From positions 1 to 18,372 of the forward strand of contig CAWAXW010000004.1 of assembly GCA_963786155.1 (NCBI GenBank): DNA of 18,372 bases, written 5' to 3'. Positions 1 through 9,233 of this stretch are shown here, in pieces; position 1 is the first letter of the stretch; each line of letters opens with the position of its first letter. The stretch is from CAWAXW01 sp963786155. Its GTDB lineage: Bacteria > Actinomycetota > CADDZG01 > WHSQ01. The notes under the pieces were generated by a model. The model had not been told where the DNA came from. It saw only the letters and a list, made by a program, of their open reading frames with translations, and ran no database searches. The translations under genes and the position numbers were made by a program.

Positions 1-983
1 CTCCGATCGCGAGGTCGTGTATCAGATCGATCTCCGATTCGGCGCGCGCCAACTGCTCTTCGAGCAACCACTGCATCCACATGTGGAACTCGACACGACG
101 AACATGAGCGTCACGCCAGCGCGGAACGGCAGCGGAACGCGGCTCCTGCAGTTCCGGGACCCACGACGAGGGACCGGCCCCGTGCGTTTCGTACAGAGCT
201 GCGTAGGTCGCGTAGTCCTCTAGAGGGGGCCGCGCTCGGCTCGGTAATCGGCGAAGCGGCCGTCGTCGCGCCAGTGCTCGAATATCCGCTCGAGTGCGCT
301 CATCTTCAGCTCGTAGACGGAGCCGCGATCGATCACCGGCGACTCGTTGAGAGCCCGGCCCGCCGCGATGGCCTCGGTGAGGTCTATGCGGGTCGCTCCC
401 GGTACTTCCTCGATCCTGAGATAGAGCGGGTTGCGGAAGCAGCGACTCGACGGGAAGTAAGGACTCGGCTGCTGCTCGGGCCCCGGGGCCACCGTGTGCA
501 ATGGGTTCAGCATGACCACTCCGGCCCCCGTTCCGGTGGCCCAGGTGGCCAGGTCCCGCAGATCGGCCAGATCCCCGATACCCCAGCTAGCCCGAGAGCG
601 CGCGTCGAGTAGAGCTGCACCCCCCACCCCCAAGCCCGGAGGTCGTCGGGCAGATAGCACGCCCGCGGCCCGACGATCAGCGGAGTCTCGAGACCGTCCC
701 GGCCAGTGAGGACGTGGTAGCCGAGAGGCAATGAGTGGGGGACGGCGCCCCCGAGTTCGATCGCATCCCCTTGCTCCAGCACCACTCGGACAAAGCCCTT
801 TAAAAGGTGTTCGTCTCCTTGCCGGATGACTTTGGCGGGGGCCGGGGGAGGCGCGTCGTCCGCCGCTCCCATGGCGTCAAGGATCGCCTCGACCACGACG
901 GGGTCGACGTCAACGCGCTCAGCCCGGTGGCTCAGGTAGGAGCGCGGGACAGCCCACGCCTCGGGATCTCGACCGGCAGTCAT
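1..983 (-). CDS. malQ: 4-alpha-glucanotransferase, N-terminal half, frameshifted, cut by left window edge
   Basis: Amylomaltase (GH77) moves glucan segments between malto-oligosaccharides in the cytoplasm, in maltodextrin and glycogen metabolism. About 328 N-terminal residues are visible and the catalytic C-terminal half lies off the left edge. Family signatures appear in order across three frames: QLYSTR joined to SRASWGIGDLADL, then NPLHTVAP, PYFPSSRCFRNPLYL, then FHMWMQWLLEEQL and LIHDLAIG. The frame breaks at about 596-615, in a CGCGCG/CTCT stretch, and again at about 220-229, next to a run of five C on the coding strand. Both need one missing base or two extra bases, and afterwards the protein reads as a normal family member. 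The start is the ATG at 983-981, opening MTAGRDPEAWAVP. The gene is divergent from the secreted-protein gene at 1119. The family call is firm; whether the breaks are real is not. Confidence 0.85.
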
Positions 984-1017
984 CAAGTGTTCATACGCCC
1001 TCAGGCGGCAACTCTTT

Positions 1018-1041
1018 GCCTTCGTGCATATGCACAAAGGC
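1018..1041. promoter_or_regulatory. 24-bp near-perfect palindrome between malQ and the secreted-protein gene
   Basis: The left arm GCCTTCGTGCAT mirrors the right arm ATGCACAAAGGC with a single mismatched pair; the centre is TGCATATGCA. It lies 35 bases upstream of the malQ start and about 78 bases before the start at 1119. Its length, dyad symmetry and place in a divergent promoter region suit a dimeric repressor operator. No regulator that would bind it is visible. It lacks a T-run, which argues against a terminator. Confidence 0.45.
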
Positions 1042-1118
1042 GCGGAATTGATGCAGGAGTACGTCTCGACAAGCAGAAACCCATGACCAGAGCGAGTAAC
1101 TCTAGAAGGAGAGGAACA

Positions 1119-3770
1119 ATGGCTAAGAGGAAGATCCAAGCATCATTTCTGGTCCTGTCCATCATGGCAGGACTCATGTCCTTCGCCGCCCCGGCTAACG
1201 CCGCGGCGGTAACAACCGTCTCCTTGGTCTCGGGCTCCGAGGTCCTTGCGGGCGTGCAGTCTCTATTCAAATTCAAGGTCACCAACACCGAGACCCCAGG
1301 CGTGGGCAAGACGATCAACCACGTCATGATCACGGCCCGCGACGAGGGCGACTTTGTCGTCGCCAACGGCTCGGCCCCCGGGTGGAACTTCGACATCCAC
1401 AACGACAACGGCCGTTTCCGCGGCGGCTCCATCGCGCCGGGAGCATCGCTGGACTTCGAGATCATTGCCAACGTCTCGCGTCCGGCAACGGACCTGGTCG
1501 CCGAATGGTTGGTCGCCTCGTCCAGCGATAACGGCGCGACTCAGCAAGCGCCTGCCATAGCGCCCTCGAGCCTCATCAAGGTCCTCGAGGTCACCGAGGT
1601 CGCCGTGACGGCTCCATCGGGTGTCACGGATGGCACCGCCACGGCCAGCCAGCAGAACCTCTCCTACAGGACCGTCGTCCGCAACGCGGGCAGCGGCGCA
1701 CCGAGCGTGACGGGGACGTTGACGTCAAACGGCGCCGGCGACACCATCACGGGACCGGGTGCTCAGACGATCCCAGCGGGCGCCACCCGTAACTTCGTCT
1801 TCGACGTCGATCTCGGCGCTGCGGGCAATCGCACCTTCACGGCGGACGCTGCCGCAGCCGGAGCGGATGCCAACAGCCTGGCGAGCGCCCCACTGACCGT
1901 CGAGAACGCGCCTGCATTCACCTACACGAACAACACGCTGGCGCCTCTTGCTTCGGCAAGCGGAGTGAGCCAGACCTTCCTCCTGTCGGTCACCAAGACC
2001 AACCCGCCGGGAGTCACGTTTGACAAGGCCAACACCGATCTCTGCTTCTCGCAGACCGGCGGCGGATCGTTCTGCACCAGCGCGCTGGCGACACCGAACA
2101 ACGTCGCCCGGACGACCGGAACCGCGCCACAGGCGGCAGGACTCGTCTTTGCTCCTCTGAGCATCCCCGGAGCCGGCGCAGGTTTCCCCGATGGGCTGTA
2201 CGACCCGACGCTCACCATCACGGGCACGGACGACAACGGCGCGGCCCTTTCTCGCACGGTGTCGATCGGCAACGACTTCGAGATTGACAACCTTGCGCCA
2301 GTCGTAGACCTCACCCTGGCGGCTCCCAGTGGTCAGACCGCAGTCAAGAACGGCGACACCTTGACCTTCGGTGGGACGGCCAAGAAGAGTGGAGCCGCAG
2401 GTGCAGCGAACGACCCGACGGCCGTGATCACGGACTGTGATCTCGTCATAAAGAACTCGGCCTTCGTCGAGGTCAACCGCATCCAGAACCTCCACTCCAC
2501 CAACGACTGCCGTCTCAACGCCGGCAACGTCCAAGGAAGCTTTGCTCCCGCGGCGCTCGGTGTCCCAGAGGGGATCATCGAGCTGCACATGACGGCCAGG
2601 GACGGCGCGGGCAACGCGACCGCCGGCTACGCGATCTCGGACTTCGTCAACATCGACAACCTCGTTCCCGGGATCGCCGGAGCATTGACGGGTTGCGGGG
2701 CCAACACCACCGGCCCGCGTGGCTTCGGTACCTGCAACGACACCCAGACCATTGTCGTCAGTCTCACCGAGCCGGTTACCGGTGATTTCCTCGCCGGTGA
2801 CTTCCGAGTCGACGGCAACAGCGTTCTGGCGGCGGAGTCGAACTGCACCAGCACCGTCCCGTGCGGCTCGGTCACTCTTCGCCTGGCCAACGCATTGGGC
2901 AACGACGACGAGCCGGGGATCACCTACACCGCGCCGACCCAGCCGGCTCCCTTGCGGAACCGCCCCCGTGACGGTGCGAAGAACCAGCTCGCGGCCATCA
3001 TCAACCTGAACGCAGCCGACGGGATCGTCCCCGACCTTCCGGACGTGAACGGGGTCACGCAGGGCGGGTTGGATGCGAACGGTGGCGCTGCAGAGAGCTC
3101 TTACGCGGCGACGGCCGGCTCGTTCTACACGAACCAGGTCGCTCCCACGTTCAGCATCACCGGCCTCGGCGCCCAGTACAACGCGCTGATCGCAGAGGAC
3201 ACCAACGCCAACAACGAGTACGACCATGGCGTCGACCAACCGATCGCCGACTGCACGACGGACGTTCCGGCCAACACGACCAGTCCTCTGCTCTGCGCGG
3301 CGAACCTCCCGCTCGTCGGCGACGGTAACCACAAGCTCTTTGTGGCGGCTGTCGACCCCGAGGGCAACCTCAGCCGGGGCAAGTCCGGCGACCTCGCAGG
3401 CAAGACGGGCCGGCCCATCACGGTGGTACTTGACCGTGCGGCACCGGTTGCTCAGAGCGTCGCTGCGGCGGCTGCGGTCGAGGTCACATTCAGCGAAGTC
3501 CTGCCGAACGTGACGACCGGCCACCGCGCCAACCGCAACTTCGCGGAGGACTGGTTCCCGTTCACCATCCGCACCAACGGCCAGCGCCGGAACCTCCTCG
3601 AGCGCTCCGTGGCCGGGACCGACAACAAGCGGACCCTGGACATGACCGGCGAGTCGAGCTACACGGCACCGACCTTCTCGGGTGTCGAGTACAACTTCGG
3701 CGGCGCACCAAACGCTAGGTACCAGGACCGGGCAGGCAACTACCTGACAGACTTCACGGTCCTCAAGTAA
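1119..3770 (+). CDS. secreted multi-domain Ig-like protein
   Basis: This gene encodes an 883-residue exported protein of unknown role. ATG 1119 is chosen over earlier in-frame starts because AGAAGGAGAGG lies just before it and a classical signal peptide follows: MAKRK, a hydrophobic stretch, and a likely cut after PANA near residue 28. The rest is beta-rich, Thr/Asn/Ala/Gly-rich and free of membrane helices. Spaced segments look like bacterial Ig-like modules: DNLAPVVDLT, NIDNLVPGIAG and a final VEVTFSEVLP module ending YQDRAGNYLTDF. Cysteines come in close pairs (for example LCFSQTGGGSFC, GCGANTTGPRGFGTC, NCTSTVPC), as expected for disulfides outside the cell. There is no LPXTG sorting signal, S-layer homology domain or enzyme motif. 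The next gene shares the FSE/DW type of module, so the two are probably related structural or adhesive surface proteins. That function is inferred. Confidence 0.8.
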   Translation: MAKRKIQASFLVLSIMAGLMSFAAPANAAAVTTVSLVSGSEVLAGVQSLFKFKVTNTETPGVGKTINHVMITARDEGDFVVANGSAPGWNFDIHNDNGRFRGGSIAPGASLDFEIIANVSRPATDLVAEWLVASSSDNGATQQAPAIAPSSLIKVLEVTEVAVTAPSGVTDGTATASQQNLSYRTVVRNAGSGAPSVTGTLTSNGAGDTITGPGAQTIPAGATRNFVFDVDLGAAGNRTFTADAAAAGADANSLASAPLTVENAPAFTYTNNTLAPLASASGVSQTFLLSVTKTNPPGVTFDKANTDLCFSQTGGGSFCTSALATPNNVARTTGTAPQAAGLVFAPLSIPGAGAGFPDGLYDPTLTITGTDDNGAALSRTVSIGNDFEIDNLAPVVDLTLAAPSGQTAVKNGDTLTFGGTAKKSGAAGAANDPTAVITDCDLVIKNSAFVEVNRIQNLHSTNDCRLNAGNVQGSFAPAALGVPEGIIELHMTARDGAGNATAGYAISDFVNIDNLVPGIAGALTGCGANTTGPRGFGTCNDTQTIVVSLTEPVTGDFLAGDFRVDGNSVLAAESNCTSTVPCGSVTLRLANALGNDDEPGITYTAPTQPAPLRNRPRDGAKNQLAAIINLNAADGIVPDLPDVNGVTQGGLDANGGAAESSYAATAGSFYTNQVAPTFSITGLGAQYNALIAEDTNANNEYDHGVDQPIADCTTDVPANTTSPLLCAANLPLVGDGNHKLFVAAVDPEGNLSRGKSGDLAGKTGRPITVVLDRAAPVAQSVAAAAAVEVTFSEVLPNVTTGHRANRNFAEDWFPFTIRTNGQRRNLLERSVAGTDNKRTLDMTGESSYTAPTFSGVEYNFGGAPNARYQDRAGNYLTDFTVLK

Positions 3771-3816
3771 CGGCTTTGGCTCCGGCGAGTTACTCGCTCT
3801 CCAGAGCCAGCGATGC

Positions 3817-3836
3817 GGGCCGCCTTCGGGCGGCCC
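3817..3836 (+). terminator. hairpin terminator candidate after the first secreted-protein gene
   Basis: GGGCCGCC and GGCGGCCC form a perfect 8-bp stem closed by a TTCG tetraloop, 46 bases after the stop codon at 3770. No T-run follows, which is common for terminator-like hairpins in high-GC actinobacteria. Confidence 0.6.
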
Positions 3837-3838
3837 TA

Positions 3839-4029
3839 CTCGCGCCCGGGGGCGGCAGGAAAAAATGCCCTATCCGCGAGGAAGGTCGTGCTCGTACCCC
3901 CTTCCTTTTGTCGCATACGCCGGATACCTTCGGTGAAGCCCGATCGAGGTGCCGGATGGGTGCAGGACAGGGGGCCCAGGCGCCGAATCCGAGGTGTAAG
4001 ACAAGTTTGCAAAGAGCCGGAGTAACTAG
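3839..4029 (+). promoter_or_regulatory. leader region of the second secreted-protein gene
   Basis: About 190 non-coding bases lie between the hairpin at 3817-3836 and the start at 4030. CTCGCG (3839-3844) can pair with CGCGAG (3875-3880), enclosing a smaller GGCA/TGCC hairpin with an A-rich loop at 3854-3869. CTTC-GGT-GAAG follows near 3922-3932. A GGAG (4018-4021) sits eight bases before the ATG as ribosome binding site. No convincing -35/-10 pair and no known riboswitch were recognised. The bases AGTAACTAGA just before the ATG resemble AGTAACTCTAGA before the first secreted-protein gene. Confidence 0.3.
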
Positions 4030-7000
4030 ATGAGTCGCATCTCCCGATCCAGATCTGTGGCCGTTGCGCTCGCGGCTTGTCTGACCGCGGCCGGGATGTT
4101 CGTTGGTGCGGCCCCGGCGCTGGCCGCCGACGGGCCCACAGGAAGTGCCAGGATGTCGGGTCCGGCTAACTACTGCACGACCGATTGGGTCGACGAGGGT
4201 GGGGACACCGTCACCTACGACGGCGCGTTCACGGCCGGCGCCAAATTCATCAGCGCGTCCATCGAGGAGCGCGACGCGAGCGACTCGGTCATCGTGGTCG
4301 AAGAGAGACAGCCCAACGGCACGATCATCAGGCGCAGTCCCATGCCACTGACTTCGGCCAACGGACGGATCACCGTCGACGAAGCGCTCGGCACATTCTC
4401 GGGTTCGTCCATCCTCAGGCGGCTCGAGGACGGCACGACCGCAACCCAGAAAGTTACCGATCACATCGTGATGACGATCACCCTGGAGCTGGGTGGTGTT
4501 CGCACGACGTTGGAGTCGAACCAGATCTTCGTTGACTCCAAGCCTCCCAACATCACCGGTTTCAAGACCCGTACGACTAAGGATGTAGAGGTTGTCTTCA
4601 GCGAGCCGGTCTTCAACGACAAGGGCGATGCTGCCTCGGACTGGACGGTGGACGGCACGCCGGCAACCAGCGTTAGTGCCCCGGCCCCCGTCTCCGAGAA
4701 GAGGTCCATACACCTCGACCTCGGGGAGCTCACCGAGGACCAAGAGCCGGTTGTCGATTACGCCCCTTCTATCGGCCCCGTCGGTAGCACGCGCGACGTC
4801 TACCGGGATTGCGTGCGCCACATCCTCTTGAATGACGGCACCCGGACCCAGTCTGCGATAGACGAGACTCCACCTCGCATCCCACGCATCTCGCAGATCG
4901 ACGGCAAGGACGCGACCGATGATCTCGTTGCGTCGCGTAACGCCGCTCCCATGATCGCAATCGATCAGGTGACCAACGGGCACACCGCCGACGTCTATCT
5001 CGAATCCGATGGCACGACGGGACTGCAGCCCGCAACGGACACCAAGCTCAACCCGCAGCCAATAGTTGCTGCAAGCGGCGCGACATTCCAGCTGCCGGCT
5101 CTCGGCGGTGATGGCGAGCGCACCTTCTGCACGCGACCGCGACCGACACCAACGGCAACACGAGCGTGGACTCGAACAACGGGACCCTCGGCTACGACGA
5201 CGCGACCTACCGCCTCGATACCGTGAAGCCCACCGCCAGCGCGGCCCGCACGGACGGGCAGAAGGTCACCGTGACCTTCACTGAGGCCCTGTCCGGCGGC
5301 CGCAACGATGCAGCGGATTGGCAGATCCTTCACTCCGTCACGGGCGCACCCATGGCGATCGGCGGCGTGAGTGGCACCGGTAGCGTGCGGGTTCTCGACG
5401 CAGCCGGCGTTCCCAACGGCTCTCGCGTCGTCTACAACCCTCAACCCGAGGCGGACCGCTATCTCGACGAGGCGGGCAACGGCCTCGACAACTTCGACTC
5501 GCTGACGACTCAGGGACTCATCGCGAAGGTCCTCGACATCGCTCCAGAGGAAGGCACCCAAGCGGTCGGCGATTCCTACACACTGACGATCTCGGTGAAG
5601 GACGATGCCAACAACAACGTACCGGGCGCCTTTGTCGGAGTCAGAGTGGTCGACGGAGTCAACGCACAGCGAGACTTCGACGGGCCGGGGGGCAATGGGC
5701 GCGGGGTGGTCGGCAGTTGCTTCACGCAGAACGACGGAACATGCGAGTTCGAATACGTGTCTCAAGAGCGTGGCCTCGACAGGCTCCAAGCCTGGATCGA
5801 CCCAACGCGGCTTCTCGGCACCCCCCCGGCAGCCGAGGACAAGGACGCGGACGCGTCGCCGCCGGTCGGGACCAATTCCCCCGACCAGGACGTGGTTTCG
5901 GCGAGCTGGACGTTCGACAACGCTGCACTGAAGCTCGAGGCCGGCCCTGAGGACGTCGTCGGCAAGAAAGTTTTCGAACAGCACCTCCTAGACGTCAACG
6001 TCTCTACGATCCCCGCAGGGGAGCCGAGTCTGCCGGGGGCGAGCCGCCGCACCAGGTTCTCGGTGCGCGGGGTCAACGTCGATGCACGCGTGGTCGATGG
6101 GCCCAACGCCGGCGACGACGCCTGGCTTGGCGAGTGTTTCACGGGGGCGGACGGCGGGTGCCAGATCGCTTACAACTCCGCCCTCGATGGCCGGGATCGC
6201 ATCCAGCTCTGGATCGACCAGAACCCATGCTCGGACGAGGCCTGTGACAACGACGAAGTCGACGACGGCGAGATTTTCCTCACCGAAGAGCAGCTCGGCG
6301 CGGACAACATCGAGGGCAACCCCCTCGACGATCCAGCCCAGGACGTCGTTCGGGTCGATTGGCAAGGAGTTCTCGTCGCCGACCTCAACGCCGAGCCGGA
6401 AGTCTCCACGAGCGACATCGCAGGCGAGACGACGATCACGTTCAAGGTGATGGACAAGGACGACAACGTCGCGGCCGAGGGGCTCAACGTCGAAGCGATC
6501 GTCGTGTCGGGTCCCAATGCGAGCACCGAGCTGCAGGACGACGACGATTCGGGGCTTCCCCCTCCGTTTGGTGAGAACGAAAAGGGCTGCACGACCAACG
6601 AGGCTGGCGAGTGCTCACTGAGCTATACGTCGAAGCCACACGTCGGGGTCGACACGATCCAAGCATGGGTCGATCTGGACAAGAATGATGTGAAAGGCCC
6701 CGACGAGGTTTCAGTGGTCGAGGCGCGCGACGAGAGCGCGGGTCCCAACGAGCTCACGCAGGACATCGTCGAGGTCACGTGGACCGCCGCCTCGGCCGTG
6801 CTTCACACGGATCCTGAGCAGGCAAGTGCCCGCAAGGACACGACCCACCAATTGACCTTCGTCGTCGCGGATCCTGCCGAGCGGCTCATCGAAGGCCTCA
6901 ACATCGATGCGGTCGTGACCTCCGGCCCGAACACCGGCAGATACATCGGCGAGTGCCGAAGTGACATCAATGGAGAATGCCGCGTCGCCTACCAATCGGC

Positions 7001-7844
7001 CCTCACGGGGACCGACGTGGTTCGGACCTGGATCGACGTCAACGACAACGACGTCGCCGACGAGGCGACTACGACGGAGGCGCGCTCCGAGGAGGGCGGC
7101 GACGAGCCCGACCAGGACGTCGTGGAGGTCACCTGGACTGCAACCGGACCTTCCCCCACCCCTTCGCCTGGGACGACCCCTTCCCCCGGCACAACTCCAA
7201 CGCCCGGTGTTAGCCCGTCACCGAACCCCAGCGGTTCTCCGGGCGGCCCACCCTCGGGCTCTGGCACGGACCGCACGATAGACATCGACGCCGACAGGGC
7301 GGTGATCGTGGTTGGAAGAGCCCTGAAACTATCCGGGACGATCGAGGCGCCGGCTGGGTGCCGCGCCGTGGAGGTCTCTGTTATCGCCGTCGATGCGGCC
7401 GGCGAGGGCGCCGAGATCCGCACGACATCGGCGGATGCAGAAGGCCTGTGGCGGCTGGACATCAAGCCCCAGACAAACGCAACCTATCGGGCCGAGGTCG
7501 ACTCGGATGGCGGATGCCGCGCGGCTTCCAGCAAGGAGATCGCGGTTGCCGTAAAGGCCAAGGTCAGGATCACAGCGACGCCCAAGAAGTTGCGGCCCGG
7601 GGGATGCAGCTCGATCGACGCCTTCGTGTCTCCCAACAAGGCCGGCTCGGAAGTGCGACTGGAGCACAAGACGAAGAAGGGCTGGCGGACGATCGCCGAG
7701 AAAGAGCTCGACGGGTCGTCCCAGGCGCTGTTCACCAAGTGCTTCAAGTCGCCGGGGCGCAAGTTGGTCCGGATCTCGTGGAAGTCCGACCAGGCCAACT
7801 TCGGAGCCCGCAGCCGGGCCGCGAAGATCCGGGTACGGCGCTAA
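4030..7844 (+). CDS. large secreted protein with SbsA-like modules and four cysteine-paired Ig-like repeats (one frameshift)
   Basis: This gene encodes a protein of about 1271 residues once a single frame break near 5128-5134 is repaired. The frame ending in GDGERTF continues as HATATDTNGNTSVDSNN one base over. The signal peptide is clear: MSRISRSRSVAVALAACLTA with a cut after APALA. The N-terminal half has modules with VEVVFSEPVF...SDWTVDG and VTVTFTEALSGG...DWQI, resembling SbsA-type Ig-like domains. Four repeats follow (about residues 498-1039), then a linker rich in TPSPGT and PSPNPS (about 1040-1081), then a lysine-rich beta domain ending AAKIRVRR. Acidic loops such as DVNDNDVADE and DLDKNDVKGPDE look able to bind calcium. 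No LPXTG motif or membrane anchor is present. It is probably a cell-surface or matrix protein, perhaps an adhesin; family resemblance is to invasin-type Ig-like (Big) repeats. The exact role is unknown. Confidence 0.75.
5520..7145 (+). repeat. four tandem protein-level Ig-like repeats
   Basis: Four diverged copies span about 5520-5915, 5916-6365, 6366-6788 and 6789-7145 (119 to 150 residues each). Each copy has a G-x-N-x-x-A/V-x-V-V core with a (S/D)GPN or VDGVN turn, a paired-cysteine segment (GSCF...GTC, GECF...GGC, KGCT...GEC, GECR...GEC), a (Q/R)xW(I/V)D strand, an acidic loop, and a closing QD(V/I)V-x-x-x-W strand. The DNA copies are too diverged for simple slippage, which points to old duplications under selection. 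Confidence 0.7.
7146..7271 (+). repeat. Pro/Ser/Thr linker with short tandem PSPGTT units
   Basis: These codons encode units PSPGTT, PSPGTT, PTPGVS and PSPNPS, with near-identical 18-base DNA steps. This is a typical flexible wall-spanning or domain-spacing linker of actinobacterial exported proteins, and probably a site of glycosylation. Confidence 0.65.
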
Positions 7845-7870
7845 TCTCCTAGCCGGCCAATCCCTTTTGT

Positions 7871-7902
7871 CCCTTTTCCACGTAGGAAAGGGGAAAGTTT
7901 TG
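7871..7902 (+). terminator. rho-independent terminator candidate after the repeat protein
   Basis: CCCTTTTCC (7871-7879) pairs with GGAAAGGGG (7885-7893) across a five-base loop, with one G-T wobble, and is followed by AAAGTTTT. It lies 27 bases after the stop at 7844 and separates the surface-protein genes from the regulator gene. Confidence 0.6.
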
Positions 7903-7981
7903 GCCACGCATCGAAGGAAGGGCCCGGACCAGGGCGAACCTGCCAACTAAGGCACCATTGCCCGGCTTGCTGGAGGAACCA

Positions 7982-9205
7982 GTGTCGCCAACGTACGTGA
8001 AGCTCGTCATCTCGCCCGAGGGTCCAACCCTCGCGGGCACGGGCGTCACGCTCGACTCCTACCTCGACGGCCTTCGCCGAATCGTGTTCGTCGACGATCG
8101 CGGGGACCTCGCTCGCGTGGAGCCCGGAGACCTCGTCGTAGCCCTCGGGGGAGGCGGAGGGTCGGCCGAGAGCCTCAGAGCCCTTGCCGATCTCCTCGAA
8201 GCCGCGGGAGCAGTCGGCGTCCTCGTCCACGAGCGCTCGCTTGCCGATCAGATCGACGCAGAGGGCACCTCCGGAGACTTCCCGGTGTTCCTTGTCGGGC
8301 GTGACGTCGAATGGCCCGAGGTCCTTCAGCCGCTCCTCGACCTCGACGCACTTCTCCGTCATCGCTCCCACAATCCCGAGCTTCGCCGCCGCATCCTCAT
8401 GCGCCAGATCATCGAGATGCGCGGCGTCACCCCGATCGATCCCCGGGCAGCCACCGAAGCCGGTGTCGACCTCGAGGAAGCGCTCTATCGAGTGATCGTC
8501 GTCGTACCCGGGCTCTGCACGCCGGAGGAAGTTCGTCGCCTCGAGGAAGAGGTCGGCGTCGACGTGCTCGACCACGATCCGGTCGGCGTCGTGTTCCCGA
8601 TCGACGATGTAATGGTGGCGGTCCAGACCGGCAGCAGCGCACTGCTCGGTGAGGACTGGCTTCCCGACAGGCTTCTCTCCAAAGCGCGTTTGGCCGGCGA
8701 CTCGAGTGGCGTCGTGGGAGTCGGCCGCCCACTCGCAGGAGCCGACGGGATCTTCCGTTCCTTCCGGGAGGCTTCGTGGGCCGCACGAGTATCTCGCCGA
8801 CTCGAGGGTGGGAACCGGGTCGCAAGATTCAGCGCGATGGGCGCTTACGCATGGCTCGAGGCGATCGACGCTCACCTGAGCGACGAAGCGATCACTGCGA
8901 TACGCGCGCTGATGGACCACGACGCGCGGCACCCAACCAATCTGGTCGAGACGCTGCGCGCCTGTGTCGAGACCCGTCAGTTGAGAGAAGCCGCTCAGCG
9001 ACTCTTCCTGCATCGCAACAGCTTGAGATACCGCCTGGACCTGATCCGCAAGGTGACCGGCCTCGATCCACGTGAGCCCGAAGACCGGCTGGTGCTGCAG
9101 TTGCAGCTGCGGCTCGCATTGGTGCGAGGGTTATTGGAGCCTTCGGCGAAAGCCGAGACGGATGACGCGGCCGAGACTCAGCCTTCTGACGGAGCCACCA
9201 TCTAA
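7982..9205 (+). CDS. PucR-family transcriptional regulator
   Basis: This is a 407-residue DNA-binding regulator. The GTG at 7982 is preferred to a TTG at 7958 because GGAGG (7972-7976) sits five bases before it. The C-terminal part (about residues 318-380) has the PucR/CdaR-type helix-turn-helix: LVETLRACVETRQLREAA, then LHRNSLRYRLDLIRKVTGLD, the family's most conserved stretch. The middle (about 180-300) resembles the divergent GGDEF-like region of such regulators, with AVQTGSSALLG and GVVGVGRPLAGADGI. The N-terminal 170 residues are a sensor-like region without a recognised ligand. It heads a plus-strand group of closely spaced genes, with only 28 bases to the LigD-type polymerase gene, and may control them. 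PucR proteins elsewhere control purine, carbohydrate or amine use; the effector here is unknown. A short acidic tail follows the helix-turn-helix. Confidence 0.85.
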   Translation: MSPTYVKLVISPEGPTLAGTGVTLDSYLDGLRRIVFVDDRGDLARVEPGDLVVALGGGGGSAESLRALADLLEAAGAVGVLVHERSLADQIDAEGTSGDFPVFLVGRDVEWPEVLQPLLDLDALLRHRSHNPELRRRILMRQIIEMRGVTPIDPRAATEAGVDLEEALYRVIVVVPGLCTPEEVRRLEEEVGVDVLDHDPVGVVFPIDDVMVAVQTGSSALLGEDWLPDRLLSKARLAGDSSGVVGVGRPLAGADGIFRSFREASWAARVSRRLEGGNRVARFSAMGAYAWLEAIDAHLSDEAITAIRALMDHDARHPTNLVETLRACVETRQLREAAQRLFLHRNSLRYRLDLIRKVTGLDPREPEDRLVLQLQLRLALVRGLLEPSAKAETDDAAETQPSDGATI

Positions 9206-9233
9206 CGTTCGCACCATCTAGGCTGACCTCACT

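Noticed and set aside
807..1118. An N-terminal extension of the first secreted protein starting near 807
   Set aside because: It would overlap malQ, and the signal peptide with strong ribosome site at 1119 clearly marks the real start.
1725..3524. Long open frame of about 600 codons on the minus strand opposite the first secreted-protein gene
   Set aside because: It is Arg/Val/Gly-rich, has no recognisable domain, and mirrors the codon structure of the convincing plus-strand gene with its signal peptide and ribosome site.
3839..4029. A cyclic-di-AMP (ydaO-type) riboswitch, suggested by CGCCGAATCC near 3981-3990
   Set aside because: Only this ten-base piece matches. The other conserved blocks of that riboswitch do not follow it, and the sequence reaches the start codon within about 40 bases.
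3790..4983. Minus-strand open frame opposite the second secreted-protein gene
   Set aside because: It runs through the terminator hairpin and leader and shows no domain or ribosome site; it is a high-GC shadow frame.
1119..7844. Sortase-anchored or S-layer-anchored proteins
   Set aside because: Neither protein ends in LPXTG with a membrane helix and basic tail, and no S-layer homology domain was seen.
7841..9013. Minus-strand open frame of about 390 codons opposite the PucR-family gene
   Set aside because: It has no family resemblance, while the plus strand carries the conserved PucR helix-turn-helix with a good ribosome site.
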